Positions 1 through 11,439 of a DNA stretch of 64,000 nucleotides are shown here, piece after piece. Source of the stretch: Protea cynaroides (lineage: Eukaryota; Streptophyta; Magnoliopsida; Proteales; Proteaceae); contig CM053269.1 in NCBI GenBank assembly GCA_028583415.1, positions 72,453,412 to 72,517,411 on the forward strand, read 5' to 3'. A program made the translations under genes and the position numbers. A model generated the notes under the pieces. It ran no database searches and was not told the origin of the DNA. It saw nothing but the letters and a program-made list of their open reading frames with translations. Positions within the stretch are counted from its first letter, which is position 1. Every line of letters begins with the position of its first letter.

Positions 1-2519
1 TTTTATTATTTTGGAGTAATTCATACAAGAATGTTAAGTGTTTTTTTCTCTTGTTTTAAGTGTAAGTGGAATCATTCTCATTCAACTCTCGAATGATTCA
101 ATTCTTAAAGTTGTGGGGTCACTATGAACCTGCAAAGCTAGTAAGGCCAAAGGTTTAAAGTATTTCTTTAAGTAAAAGTTTTTTTGTTCTATCGATCAGT
201 AAAGAGACTCCATGGTATAGAGTCATCCACCCTCAAATGAGCGCACAAATCCCCACCCCAGCCCCTTATATGAATTTCTGTAATCGACCCCATCTTGTCT
301 CTACATCCTACGAATTCTTTGGTCTTCGGGTTAGAGAACCTCTTTTCATTTCTTTATTTTTCTTTTCTTTATTCAACTTATGAGAGAATTTTCCTGAGGA
401 ATATATATTAACCCTTGAACTGATCAGTGTCGATGGATTGAGATTTGGATATAGTGGGTGGACATTTTTGACAATTCATCTACGGAGGATAAGTTAATTA
501 TTAATCTTGTATGTTGGTTTTTTTCATCAGGGGGAAGATTAATTTTTTCCCAATATTTATAAGTTAAATTTCCTAAAGTTTTCCTCATTTTCACATTATT
601 TTTGTAAATACTATTTTATTACATAATTTAAAAGAGTATGTAATTTTTAATAGATAAAATAAAAAGGGTTTTTCTTATCGACACCTATCCATTAGTGATC
701 GGCGTCTGTTGGATCATGCAAAAACCCAAAACCCCTCCAATCTCAAATACCAAAATAATCCCTCTATATTGAGAATTCTATATTGGCCCAATGACATCCC
801 ATGAAATGGAATCGATGCTAATCGATCAGCATAGAAAGACCCAAACAAAAAACCACAAGAATTTCTACTAGGGCATTTTTATTCTAAAAACATTACAATA
901 ACCTGAAGCTTAAAAATTGTTAATTATCCCAAATGTTTTAGAAATAGAACCCAAACCGTCTCATGGGCTGTAGCTCAATCAAAATCATACGGTTAGCTTT
1001 CACCCAGCGCATCAGACACCACTCCAATGATAGAAGAAGATTTCTCTCCTTAGGAACAATTCTCATTTTTCCACTATTTTTAAAAGAATATTCTTATTGA
1101 CATCGATCTGACATCAATATCAGTCTTAGTGTCCATCAGATCATGCAAATCTCCCCTTTTAAATACTAAATATACTTTCATGATGTCCTAATTATAAGTA
1201 ATGAATGCGCATTTTAAAAATTAAAATTAAAATTAAAATCAAAATGAATAAAGAAAAAAATATTCATTGTCAATGGACATTCACACCGACCGACATCATA
1301 TTGGGAAACCATTCTTAAATGCCTTCGAAAAATACTGGTGTTATAAAAGTCATGAGTTAATGATTGTCTCCATTTACCACCCAAAAAAAATTTTGATTGT
1401 TAGTGACCCAATATATATTGTAGAATAATATGAAAAAAAAAGCGCATGCACAAATTAAAAAATATTTGTTTTATCGTTTTATTGATCAGTTGGTTCTATT
1501 GGAATGCCACATGGCAAAAGAAAAATGAGTAAGTAGTTAGAGATACTCAAACTCAATAAAGGTAAATCAATTTAGCCACATGATAATTTTGTCCCACAAT
1601 TGTTTAGGGATGTCAATGGGTGGTTGAGATCGGTTTTGGTCAGGGTCAAATTAGTCTCAGACTTTTTAGGAATACTTCAAAACATATCCAATAGGGTTTG
1701 ATTTCGGTTTGATCCGAGCCGAATCAGATTAGATTGATTTCAATTTTTTTTGTTTGGACCCAATTCTGACATGTTTCAGAAATTAGGTATGTGTGATAGA
1801 CACTTTTGATGATGTTTTCATTCTAATCATTAAATAACAATGACATATTCAATTAGATACGTCATTTTTATTTGCATGTATCTCTTGTATGTCTATGCAT
1901 GTGTATACCAATACTATAAACATTAGTATGCACATTCTTCAACTTGGAGTGTAACTGACGATTTTGATTAAAAATACCTTAAAATAGATTAATTATTTAG
2001 ATTTATCTTGTGATTTTTGAAAACATCATTCTCTTGTTACATGGATAACTATCCTATTTCTAAACATTATTTAAATAAAATAATCATTCTTAATAACAAA
2101 TATACCTTAAAACGCAAATGCAACCGAAACATGCAAGAATAAATAATGAAACAAAAAAAAATTCAAATAATGCAATCAACTTATTAAAAATTTGGGAACG
2201 TTTAGGGTATCAGCCCTTAATTTATAGCGGAAGGATAATTTTAAGATCACAATTTTTTTATCCGAACATTGAAAGTATGACTATGTATATATACAGCTAT
2301 ATGTGAAACCTTTTGTCATAACAAATTACCCTAAAAATGAAAGTACACAGAAATATGGAATTATGAAACAAAATAATTTCAAAGAATGGAGTCAAGTTAA
2401 AAAAAATTGTTATATTTTTTTTTAAATACACATAATTCAGTATATACTTTTCAAAAATTCATTATCTACATGCATAATTCTACCATCCCACTTTGTTATT
2501 GGATTAAATCATTTTTGGT
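1..2519. other. Intergenic AT-rich DNA, no gene seen
   Basis: No reading frame with protein-like composition was found on either strand. Around 1,608 there is a motif (TAGGGATGTCAATGGG) that resembles the end of a hAT-type MITE, but no partner end was found. The stretch at 455-535 is similar to 9,660-9,745 (shared core TTTTGACAATTCATCTA), so both are probably copies of a dispersed repeat. Confidence 0.5.
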
Positions 2520-2995
2520 AGTGTCTCATTAGCTATACTTTTAGTACTATATTAATACAGTATAATTTTCTATTATCTGTTGAAGTAGGAAAATTGATCC
2601 CATGGCCTCGGATTTTCTTTTTAAATTATGTTTGGAAACTAAGAATAAGAAGAAAAAAAATTAATAGAACAAAAGTAATGATGAAACAATAATGAATTTA
2701 TATATTTATCTCTCTTTTATATTTCAAATTTTTTTTCATTCTCTTTACTTTTGGCATTGGCTCATTAGCTGTACTTTAGTATTATATTAATATAATAATA
2801 TAATAATAATTTGCAATTATCTGCTGAAGCAGGAAAATTGATCCCATGGCCTCAGACTTTCTTTTTAAGCCATATTTGAAAATTAAAAAAAAAAAGATGA
2901 AAAAAAATTAATAAAACAAAATAATGATGAAACAATGATATATTAATATTTCTATCTCTCTTTTACATTTCAAAATTTTCATTCTCTTTTCTTGG
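2520..2995. repeat. Tandem duplication, two units of about 240 bp
   Basis: Unit 1 (about 2,520-2,756) and unit 2 (about 2,757-2,995) share the same order of blocks: CATTAGCT, an AT-rich run, GGAAAATTGATCCCATGG, CTTTCTTTTTAA, GATGAAACAAT and ATCTCTCTTTTA. They differ by scattered substitutions and small indels, so the duplication is not recent. No coding content. Confidence 0.75.
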
Positions 2996-3576
2996 CTTCA
3001 AAACATAACCTAAAAATTGCTACTGGTGTTTTTTTGGCTGGTCAAAGAAATTCAACCTCTAAGGAGTATGGTGCCTTTCATTAGCACATATCTTTAGTCC
3101 AAAAAGATACAATAGATGCAGGTGATATTTGACATTTACTTTTTTTCCTTTTGAATACCCTATATCTAAAATTTGGATTTTGTATATATATTACAAAATC
3201 ATGTTGTTCATTAATTTTTGACAACTCTTGTTCTTCGTCATTAAGCTTTAATTGAAATCCTTAATAAATAAATAAATAAATAAAAGTTATGGTTCTCTAT
3301 CCGGCTACATCCTCTCTGCCTTCTCACATGAAGGGATGAAATAATCAAGAATGAAGTGGTCATTTTACCCTACATGAGAGGACACAGGAAGATGCAGTTG
3401 TGTGCGAAATTTTGTCTCCAAAGATTACCCCAAGGACCCATTAAATAAAACCTGATATAAATCTCATAAGATTACATGGAAACCCTATCCTATCCAACTA
3501 AGGGAATAGAATCCTAATGGAACTTGCATAACTTAATGGGAGGAGCACTACCCCTTCTCTATATTTAGGACTCTAG

Positions 3577-3750
3577 GTGATCATCTCTCTGTCTTTACCC
3601 TATCACATCAGTTTCATTGTTGAGATACATTTTAGGAGATCAAGGAGAAAAACTTAGAAAAAATGATCATCTCTCTGTCTTTACCTTATCACATCAGTTC
3701 CATTGTTGAGATATATTACAGGAGATCAAGGTAGAAAAACCCAGAAATTC
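3577..3750. repeat. Tandem duplication, about 87-bp unit, in LTR-like DNA
   Basis: GATCATCTCTCTGTCTTTAC followed by ATCACATCAG and a GAGATCAAGG block occurs twice in a row with few differences. The surrounding 3,390-3,820 looks like an LTR (a CTATATTTAGG TATA-like box just upstream of the repeat), but no terminal repeats or target duplication could be defined. Confidence 0.65.
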
Positions 3751-3759
3751 CAATTTGCT

Positions 3760-5490
3760 AGTTAATTGCAGGGACACGTTCATGGTCATCGTCAGTCCAC
3801 AGCATACATTGGTGAACGTTATTGCATTAAAACCCTAATGTTTATGAATCTTGAATGCCTATTAAGATCCTGTTTGTATTTATAATTAAGAATGAAGAAC
3901 CCAACAACCCAAAAAACAATTTCCCAAAATAAAAATGAAAAGAACCAAAGCATCTATCCTCTAACCCTCTTGATCAAATCAAACATAAGAAAAAGGGAAG
4001 TGTAGGTGAAATATGAATAGGTCTTAATCAGTTCTATAGTTTTGGAGCCAAGATAAAAACCACCCCAATTAACTAATGGATTTCAAACTTCAAAATAAGG
4101 ACCCACTCAACATAGTAATGGGTGGGATGATTCGGGACTTAATGGGACAGTTCGGATCCCAATATTTTCTACCATTATTGTAAGACTGGAAGTTAGTAAG
4201 ATTCCTTCATATGTTTATATATGGAAAAAGCTTTTCTTGACAACATAATTTCATGAGCTTTAAAAATGTATGTTTGATTTATGTACTGTTCTAATTCTGC
4301 TCACATTAGAGTAATTATAAGAGTAGATTGGTGTTTGATAACCTTAAGAATAAAAAGAGCTTCCAAAACCAACAGGGATTTGGATGGTTGGGACGGTGAT
4401 GGTTGGGGCGGCGCTGACCGGCAAGGGTGGTCAGTGAGGCATCAACAACAGTGACTAGGCAGCAACCGATGGAAGCAGCCAGCGTCAGTGGCCAGCAACA
4501 ACCGACAGCGAATTGTTGCAACAACGATTCCTCAAGAGTCATGTTTTTACTGTATCAAAATGTTGATGAACATGAAAAACTTTTTTTTTTTTTTTTTTTT
4601 GGCTTTGTTAAAATTGCTCATTACTTTTTAAACCGAAACTGCTCTGTGGGCCAAAAAAAAAACCGGCATCCTAAACGCTATTCTGTTCACTATCCCATAG
4701 CGGCGGCATTTTAATGCAGCTCAGGCAGCATTTCCACCCCTGGGAGAAATAAATGAACTCCAAAGATCTTGATCACCTCCTGAAAAAACAAGAAAACAAT
4801 TGAAAACAATGAAAAGAGTGTTACCCAAATGCAGCATAAAAAATTATGACTTGTTTCAAAACCATGGGAGTATGACAGTCCCTTAAAAGTGGCTTTCTCT
4901 GATCTTTTATATACTCTTGAATACCTTTCGAAAGTTTTGTCAGTAAGATCTTAAAGTCATGGATTTGGATCATCTCTTGTCATTGGAGGAACTTTAGCCA
5001 TGATTCAACGACTACGATTCATTCGGTATGTATACTAATACATCGATATACACGCCAAATAAATTCCAACATTAAATTACAATTGAATAAACTGAATAAA
5101 ACAGACAATAAAATCAGAGTCAACTTGTGTTGGAGAGAGAGAGAGAGGGGAATGGGTTATTTAAAGCAGAAAATGAAGCATTAGGGCATCTCCAATTTCT
5201 TTTTTTTTTTTTTTTTTTTTGCTTTTTAATAGTGGGCTGTTGGAGGCCTCTCAATATCAACCATCAGAAACACATGCATTGTTTAATTTATTCTTTATGG
5301 ATCAAGCGGATGGAAAATAGTAGGAGATCAACAGCCTCTTTAATCTCTGAAACTACCATATATTCATGCATGACAACTACCCCACTTTCTTAACCTACCT
5401 TCATCACCTTGAATATACAGATAACCCTACAGAAAGTACTCGTACAGAATTATTGACTGCCCTCCTAAAAATAAGCCTTATCATCAGTCC
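3760..5490. other. Intergenic region upstream of the phospholipase gene
   Basis: Contains poly(T) tracts near 4,581-4,600 and 5,200-5,220 and a short GA repeat near 5,134. A frame at 4,427-4,714 runs through simple sequence and is not convincing. The last few hundred bases are presumably the promoter of the downstream gene. Confidence 0.5.
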
Positions 5491-5498
5491 TTCCCCGA

Positions 5499-5540
5499 TA
5501 TAAACAGCATCCTCTGTCTCTCTCTCTCTCTCTCTCTCTG
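5499..5540 (+). promoter_or_regulatory. Core promoter: TATA box and CT-rich initiator tract
   Basis: TATAAA lies at 5,499-5,504 and a (CT)n run at about 5,516-5,539, followed 50 bp later by the phospholipase start codon. A TATA box some 20-40 bp before a pyrimidine tract is a common plant core-promoter layout, so transcription probably starts in or near the CT run. This is inferred from spacing only. Confidence 0.5.
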
Positions 5541-5590
5541 GTGAAGGTTTGATACATCTTATTTATCAAGGCAAGGCACAAAAAATTCTT

Positions 5591-7096
5591 ATGGCTTCTC
5601 TCTTGTTATGCTCTAACCATCTCAAATTTATGAAACCAAGTATTTTTCAAGGCTTTGTACCCAGAAGGAACCTCAGTAGAACCTCATCAACAAAACTTCT
5701 CATTTCAGAAAAACCCATCTCACCAAAACCAACTACAATTTTTCCAAGATGCACATCTAGTGTTTCAAGCTTGGCTTCAACTTCAGAAGAAAATCTAGTC
5801 CTTGAGGAAGTAGCAGTTCCACCACTTAAGGATGTTTGGAAGGAAATCCAGGGGTGTAACAATTGGGAAGGACTATTAGACCCCATGAATCCTGTCCTCC
5901 GAGAAGAGATCATCCGATATGGCGAATTCGCGCAAGCCTGCTACGATTCCTTCGATTTCGATCCTCATTCAAAGTATTGTGGTACATGTAAGTACCAAGG
6001 TGCCCATTTCTTCGAAAAGCTCGATATGGCCGATCGAGGTTACCAATTGAGTAGATACCTCTATGCAACATCAAACATCAACCTTCCAAATTTTTTTCAG
6101 AAATCAAAAATGAGCAGTGTATGGAGTCTTCATGCAAATTGGATGGGCTATGTTGCAGTATCCACAGATGAAGAACAGGTCAAAAGGTTAGGAAGAAGAG
6201 ACATCGTTATAGCATGGAGAGGAACAGTGACATATCTTGAATGGATCACAGATCTCAAAGATATCCTTCATCCAGCAGGTTTTACCAATGACCCATCAAT
6301 AAAAATTGAGAAAGGCTTCTATGATCTGTACACCAAGAAAGAAAATAACTGTAAGTATTGCTCCTTCTCTGCCAGAGAACAAGTTTTAGCAGAAATCAAG
6401 CGTTTGATAGAAAGATATAAAAGAGATGAATTGAGTATTACAATCACAGGCCATAGTCTTGGAGCAGCTTTAGCTATTTTAAGTGCTTATGATATTGCTG
6501 AGATGAAACTCAATGAGGATAAGAATATTCCAATCACTGTCTTCTCATTTGCTGGTCCTAGAGTGGGTAATCTTAAGTTCAAGAAAAGATGTGATAAGCT
6601 TGGAGTAAAAGTACTTAGAGTGATTAATGTTCATGATAAGGTACCTACAGTACCAGGGATCATAACCAATGAGAAGTTTCAGTATCAAAAATATGTTGAA
6701 GATGTGATTGATTTTCCATGGAGCTATGCTCATGTGGGTGTTGAGCTTGCATTGGATCATAAAAATTCTCCTTTCTTGAAACCCACTGGGGATCTTGGTT
6801 GTGCACATAATCTAGAGGCTTATCTACACCTTTTGGATGGATATCATGGGAAGGGAAGCAAATTTTGTTTGGCAACTAAGAGAGATATTGCACTTGTGAA
6901 CAAAAGTTGTGATTTCTTGAGGGATGATTACAACGTGCCGGCTCACTGGCGGCAGGATGAGAATAAGGGGATGGTGAGGAGTGCTGACGGCCGTTGGATC
7001 TTACCGGAGAGACCAAGGATGGAAGCCCACCCACCTGACACTGCACACCATCTTGAACAGGTGCTTAAGGTTGTGAATAATTCACCCTTGGAGTAG
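5591..7096 (+). CDS. Phospholipase A1-Igamma-like lipase, chloroplast-targeted
   Basis: Intronless gene of 501 codons in the class-I plant lipase (DAD1-like, PLA1-Igamma) family. These enzymes cut sn-1 acyl chains from phospho- and galactolipids in plastids, a step that can release fatty acids for oxylipin and jasmonate synthesis. The lipase motif GHSLG places the nucleophile Ser at residue 289. The conserved Asp (HDKVP) is residue 349 and the His in AHNLEAYLH is residue 406, so the triad is intact. Residues 1 to about 65 are rich in Ser, Thr and basic residues with few acids, as expected for a transit peptide. An in-frame ATG exists at 5,549, but MASLLL at 5,591 is the usual start form and leaves the transit peptide at the N-terminus. 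Length fits the family. The promoter has a TATA box and CT tract. Substrate preference cannot be read from sequence. The family call is firm; the exact subgroup is less so. Confidence 0.93.
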   Translation: MASLLLCSNHLKFMKPSIFQGFVPRRNLSRTSSTKLLISEKPISPKPTTIFPRCTSSVSSLASTSEENLVLEEVAVPPLKDVWKEIQGCNNWEGLLDPMNPVLREEIIRYGEFAQACYDSFDFDPHSKYCGTCKYQGAHFFEKLDMADRGYQLSRYLYATSNINLPNFFQKSKMSSVWSLHANWMGYVAVSTDEEQVKRLGRRDIVIAWRGTVTYLEWITDLKDILHPAGFTNDPSIKIEKGFYDLYTKKENNCKYCSFSAREQVLAEIKRLIERYKRDELSITITGHSLGAALAILSAYDIAEMKLNEDKNIPITVFSFAGPRVGNLKFKKRCDKLGVKVLRVINVHDKVPTVPGIITNEKFQYQKYVEDVIDFPWSYAHVGVELALDHKNSPFLKPTGDLGCAHNLEAYLHLLDGYHGKGSKFCLATKRDIALVNKSCDFLRDDYNVPAHWRQDENKGMVRSADGRWILPERPRMEAHPPDTAHHLEQVLKVVNNSPLE

Positions 7097-10000
7097 TACA
7101 TATCTACTTTGAAGTGATGAGAACTAGCTCTACTAATGTATGTTATGATTAATGCTTTTCTTACTACTCATGTATATGATCCTCTTTATCTTTTCTTTTA
7201 GCCTTCCTGTAAAGCTTGTCAATTCAGACTTGCTAATTTCATCATAAATTTATTACTTATCATGTCTCCATATGTATGAGGGAAGGGGAGCAAATTGCCA
7301 AGTAAAGACTCCCCATTTGCCATTATCTTCAAGTAGAAGAACCCATCTCTCTAGTAAAGACCAATCCACACAACTAAGAGGTCATGATTTCAACTTCAGA
7401 GAGGATTCATTGGGGAGAGTCTTAGTCCCTGTGGGGTATCTACTGTGCTCACGCTAAAGAAGACTTAAACCTCTGTAGCTGTATTCAGCTAATGTAAAAT
7501 GAGTTGCAGGATCACTTGATCATGAAAATAAAAAATCTCCCTGGAGGACAAAAGAATGGGTTAGAATTCAAACTGATGTGAAATTTGGTTCCAGTTTTGT
7601 TTTTTTTTTACAAACACAGACTATCATTGAGATTGTTAAATCCATTTAGATATCTGGAAAAAGAAAGAAGTCATTTTCATTATCAAATTGTAATTTTCAG
7701 ATGTTTTCACAAAACCACTGTATATATTCAGTAAATCCAATTTTTGGTTGTTTTTTGCAGTCATCGGTTACAGAACATGTTGAAAATGTCTGAATCAACT
7801 AATGTCTATCTGAATGAAATTATGGTAGTTTTTATGCCTTACTGCTTCAAATTGATATTGATTGATGATGAATTTTCAAATTTAATATTTGTTTCCAAGC
7901 TTTTCAATAATGCAAGGCTAATAGCCCAAGCAATTATGAGTCTATCTACCCTTATTATTTTAAGCTTACCTGGTCACCATTAATGCGGATAAATTTAGCA
8001 ATGGAAATAGGTGTGGTAGAAGAAAAATCAACACCAATTTGATGGAGAAGTGGAGATCCTGGTGGAAGAAAAGCATTAATTAAGTCCTTGGATTCAACTC
8101 TTTTCTTCTCTATTTCCTGGTCTATATCACCCAATCCTTGAATTTATATTGAGATATATTAGCTCTGTCATGCCTCAATGGGACTACTGAAATGCTAATG
8201 GAAAATACATTGAGTACAACTTGATTCTACCACATGGGATAATGATGTAGCAAATTCACTGTTGGATATTTGGAGAAAGGTGATACTTGTGTTGTAATTA
8301 AAGACTTGAACTTAAGAAGTTGGAACTTTTCTTTTTAATTGCCCTTTCATATTCTCAAAAGTTACTTTAAATCAATGGTAAAAGTGAGCGTTCAAATATA
8401 ATTTGAAAGTCAATCATCTATGGTATTTTCCATAATGTCATTGTTATATACGTTTTTTTTTTCTCAAGTATATATGTGAAACGATTAGATTCTACTCTGA
8501 TTCAGAAAAAAAAATGTATTGTTCTAAAAAGTCGAAAACATAAAGTTACATCTTTTTCATCAACTTTAGTTACAATAAGATTTTTCCTTTACGCTTCTTA
8601 TGTTTTGACATGAAATTTTACATGTAATATTTTATATATTAAAGAAAATTTTCGTTCTTTGTTTTCCAGAGGTAAAATATAGTGATCTCTAAAGAGAAAG
8701 AAAAAGAAATTCATCTTTCTTATACCTTTTGAAAACAAACACTGGAAAAAAAAAATTCACTTGTAAAATTTTACATAAAAAACAAACGGAGCCTTAGGGA
8801 ATTACCTACCTTCCCATCTAGTTTCATACACTCCTGTGTATATCAATGCACCCATTTTAGTCTCACGAACCTTCTTGTGGTTTTGGATTCTATTTTACTA
8901 CATGGCGAACTCTGTTTAGATTGAAACTTAACATGTAAATAGGGACCTTATAAGAAGTCTATATGTCCACAAAAAATTTTCAATACCATGTAAATTGTCG
9001 TGTAGCAAAATGAGTGACATGGTTTTAATTTATATGTCCACAAATTTTCAATACCATTTAAATTGCCACATGACAAAATGACTGCCATGGTTATAATCTA
9101 ATTAGTTACCAATGCAATTACATCTAGAAGCTTTCCAACAAAAAAGTCAAGGATTAAGCTATGTCTTGATGTTATGGATTACCTAACCGCCCATATTGCT
9201 TGTTGTTCGGTACAAAGATGAAAACAAATTAATTATAAGCAAGTGTTTGACATGAATGCATGGGGACAACAATGACAATCTTAGTTGTACTATTGAAGTG
9301 GTTAAGGACAAATTGGCTGAATATGAACTTAGGATTTCGAGGATATTTTAAGAGGAAAAAAGACTCTAGGCAAATGGATTGGAGGAAAGTTGCATTGTGA
9401 TTGATATTTGTTCAGTGTTTCATTCTTTTAAGGGACTGTGATGTGATTAAATTGTCGGATACGTCACTGACAGGGTCTGTTTGATTAAAATATGAACCAC
9501 TAAAATAAAATATATATTGTAAGAAGGATGAAGAGATAAGGGTATGAGCCACTAAGTTGAGTAATGTTTCACTTTGTAATTCATTTTCCACTTCTTTTAT
9601 GACCTAGTTTTTCATATATCTCCAGCTATGAGCCCTCGAGGCATATTAGATTGGAGTCTAAGTACAATGGAGTGGGTAGTTTTGACAATTCATCTATGGG
9701 GATAAGATCATTAATGATCCTATCTATTGGTTTCTGTCACCACAGACATTTCCCCTTTTTTATTCTTAAATCCTTCAACTTTGGAGGAAGTTTTCTCCAA
9801 ATTTCATATACGATTGAGATTATAGAAACTAAAACCTCTTCACCGTGAAGAAAAAACACAATGAAAACAATCACACAATACAAAGATACATGTGATTCGA
9901 CAAAGTGTCTACATCCACAAAGAGATGAGAATAGTTATCTCACTAATTAACATGGATCGAGAAAGAAATACTCGCTCTCTTCCACTAGTATCTATATATT

Positions 10001-10361
10001 TACAAGGAATTTACGTAACCCTACGAACCTCTCTTGCAAAGAATATAGAGGGAAACAATGAGATGCAAATTTCCAAAACCACCCTTAAGGAGACAGCCCA
10101 CAACCCAGTACAAAACATCAGCACCAGAATGCGAAGGTGAAAGAGATGTCCTTTTCATAGTGGGTGGAGAGTCCCACTTCAACTTATTGCACCACATTAT
10201 GGCTAGAAAGCATAGTACATGTAAATTTAAACCATTTGAACTAGTTCCTGACAGACCAATTCATCAAGACAGGTCTGGTGAATTCATATCAATCAGAACA
10301 GGACTGAAGGGACTCGAAGACATGGCATCTCCATAATGACCATGAATAGTCCTCAGCCCTC
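7097..10361. other. Intergenic region downstream of the phospholipase
   Basis: The first 200 bp is the likely 3' UTR (AT-rich, ATAAAT near 7,245), with no clear polyadenylation signal. A direct repeat of about 70 bp occurs at 8,960-9,025 and 9,032-9,100 (ATATGTCCACAAA, TTTTCAATACCAT). Frames such as 7,744-7,983 lack protein-like composition. Nothing else is supported. Confidence 0.5.
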
Positions 10362-10373
10362 ACCACAGACCCA

Positions 10374-10510
10374 AAAAAATCCTCTCCCGCCCGGCCAAGG
10401 GTGGGATTTCAGTCGGCCCACCTCCCCATGTTTTGGTAGGTGGGTCAACTGATCTCCAACCCTTAGATCAGCGGCAGGAACCTCCTGCCGCGGAAGAGGA
10501 TTTTAGTCCC
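10374..10510. mobile_element. Small MITE, 137 bp, with 12-bp flanking duplication
   Basis: The segment starts with AAAAATCCTCTCCCGCC and ends with CCGCGGAAGAGGATTTT, which are imperfect inverted repeats. ACCACAGACCCA occurs directly on both sides (10,362-10,373 and 10,511-10,522), as expected for a target-site duplication. The inside is GC-rich and able to fold (GGCAGGAACCTCCTGCC). The superfamily is unclear. Confidence 0.65.
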
Positions 10511-10522
10511 ACCACAGACCCA

Positions 10523-11439
10523 CTACCCCAGAAAAAAGGGGAAAAAAATCTAACTGCCCAATTAATACAGCTAATAATGATATAGATCTGCTTACAATGA
10601 AGCGCTCCTACTAATCTTGTATGGTCCACATATATTAATCTCTGACAATAAAATTCAATATTCTTTTTTTTTTTTAATCAATATTATAAATAGAGGAGGA
10701 TGAGGAAGGATTGAGTTCAGTTCTTAAAAAATTAACTCTAATTGTCACTAGTTAAGAATCAACCCAAGGGGGCAAAAATTCTATATAAACTAGTCATTAT
10801 CCTCGGAGAGTAGACACATCGACATCTTTTCCTTCTTTCTTCTTATTCTTGTAGCTTGAATGGAAAAGGCTAAGCATTAGTGATCTGTAATGAAATGATT
10901 CCCTCCTATTCTTATCATTATGAAAGCAACCTTTCCATTCTCCTAATTGAGATTGTACAATTATTGAAGAATACAAGTGGTGTAACATGACTGTCACCCC
11001 ACTGAATTACATGTAATATCACTTTCAAAGCATGAACTAGGACCATGCAAAACAGAATTGTAATTTTTTTTTGTTTTTCCAAGTTAAAGGAGCCCAGGAG
11101 GGATTGGGAATAAAGGCTGACATTCAATATGACATCCAGCAAAACAATACCGCATTGGTTAAGTATCAATATTGATCACGGCCAATATCGATACCTAAAA
11201 CCATACAAAGAGGCATAAGCATATGAATCTGAGATACGCAAGAATAATTAATAAACCAACTAGAGAAGGAGGGGTTTTCTAGAACCGATTCAACACCTCC
11301 ACATCAAAGGCATTTCCCAAAAAGAACTATAATTCACAAGAGAAATGATGTTCACACTACTCTTATCAAGTGTCATCTCATACACTAATTTTCTCTCCTC
11401 CATGACATGTGAGTCCTATGTATATATGTGAAACCTACA
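10523..11439. other. Intergenic region, no gene seen
   Basis: AT-rich DNA with short unconvincing frames on both strands. No repeat boundary was identified before the retrotransposon fragment that begins near 11,440. Confidence 0.4.

Noticed and set aside
4427..4714. 95-codon frame rich in Gln and Ser followed by poly(Phe)
   Set aside because: The Phe run is a poly(T) tract; no domain, no promoter, no splice structure.
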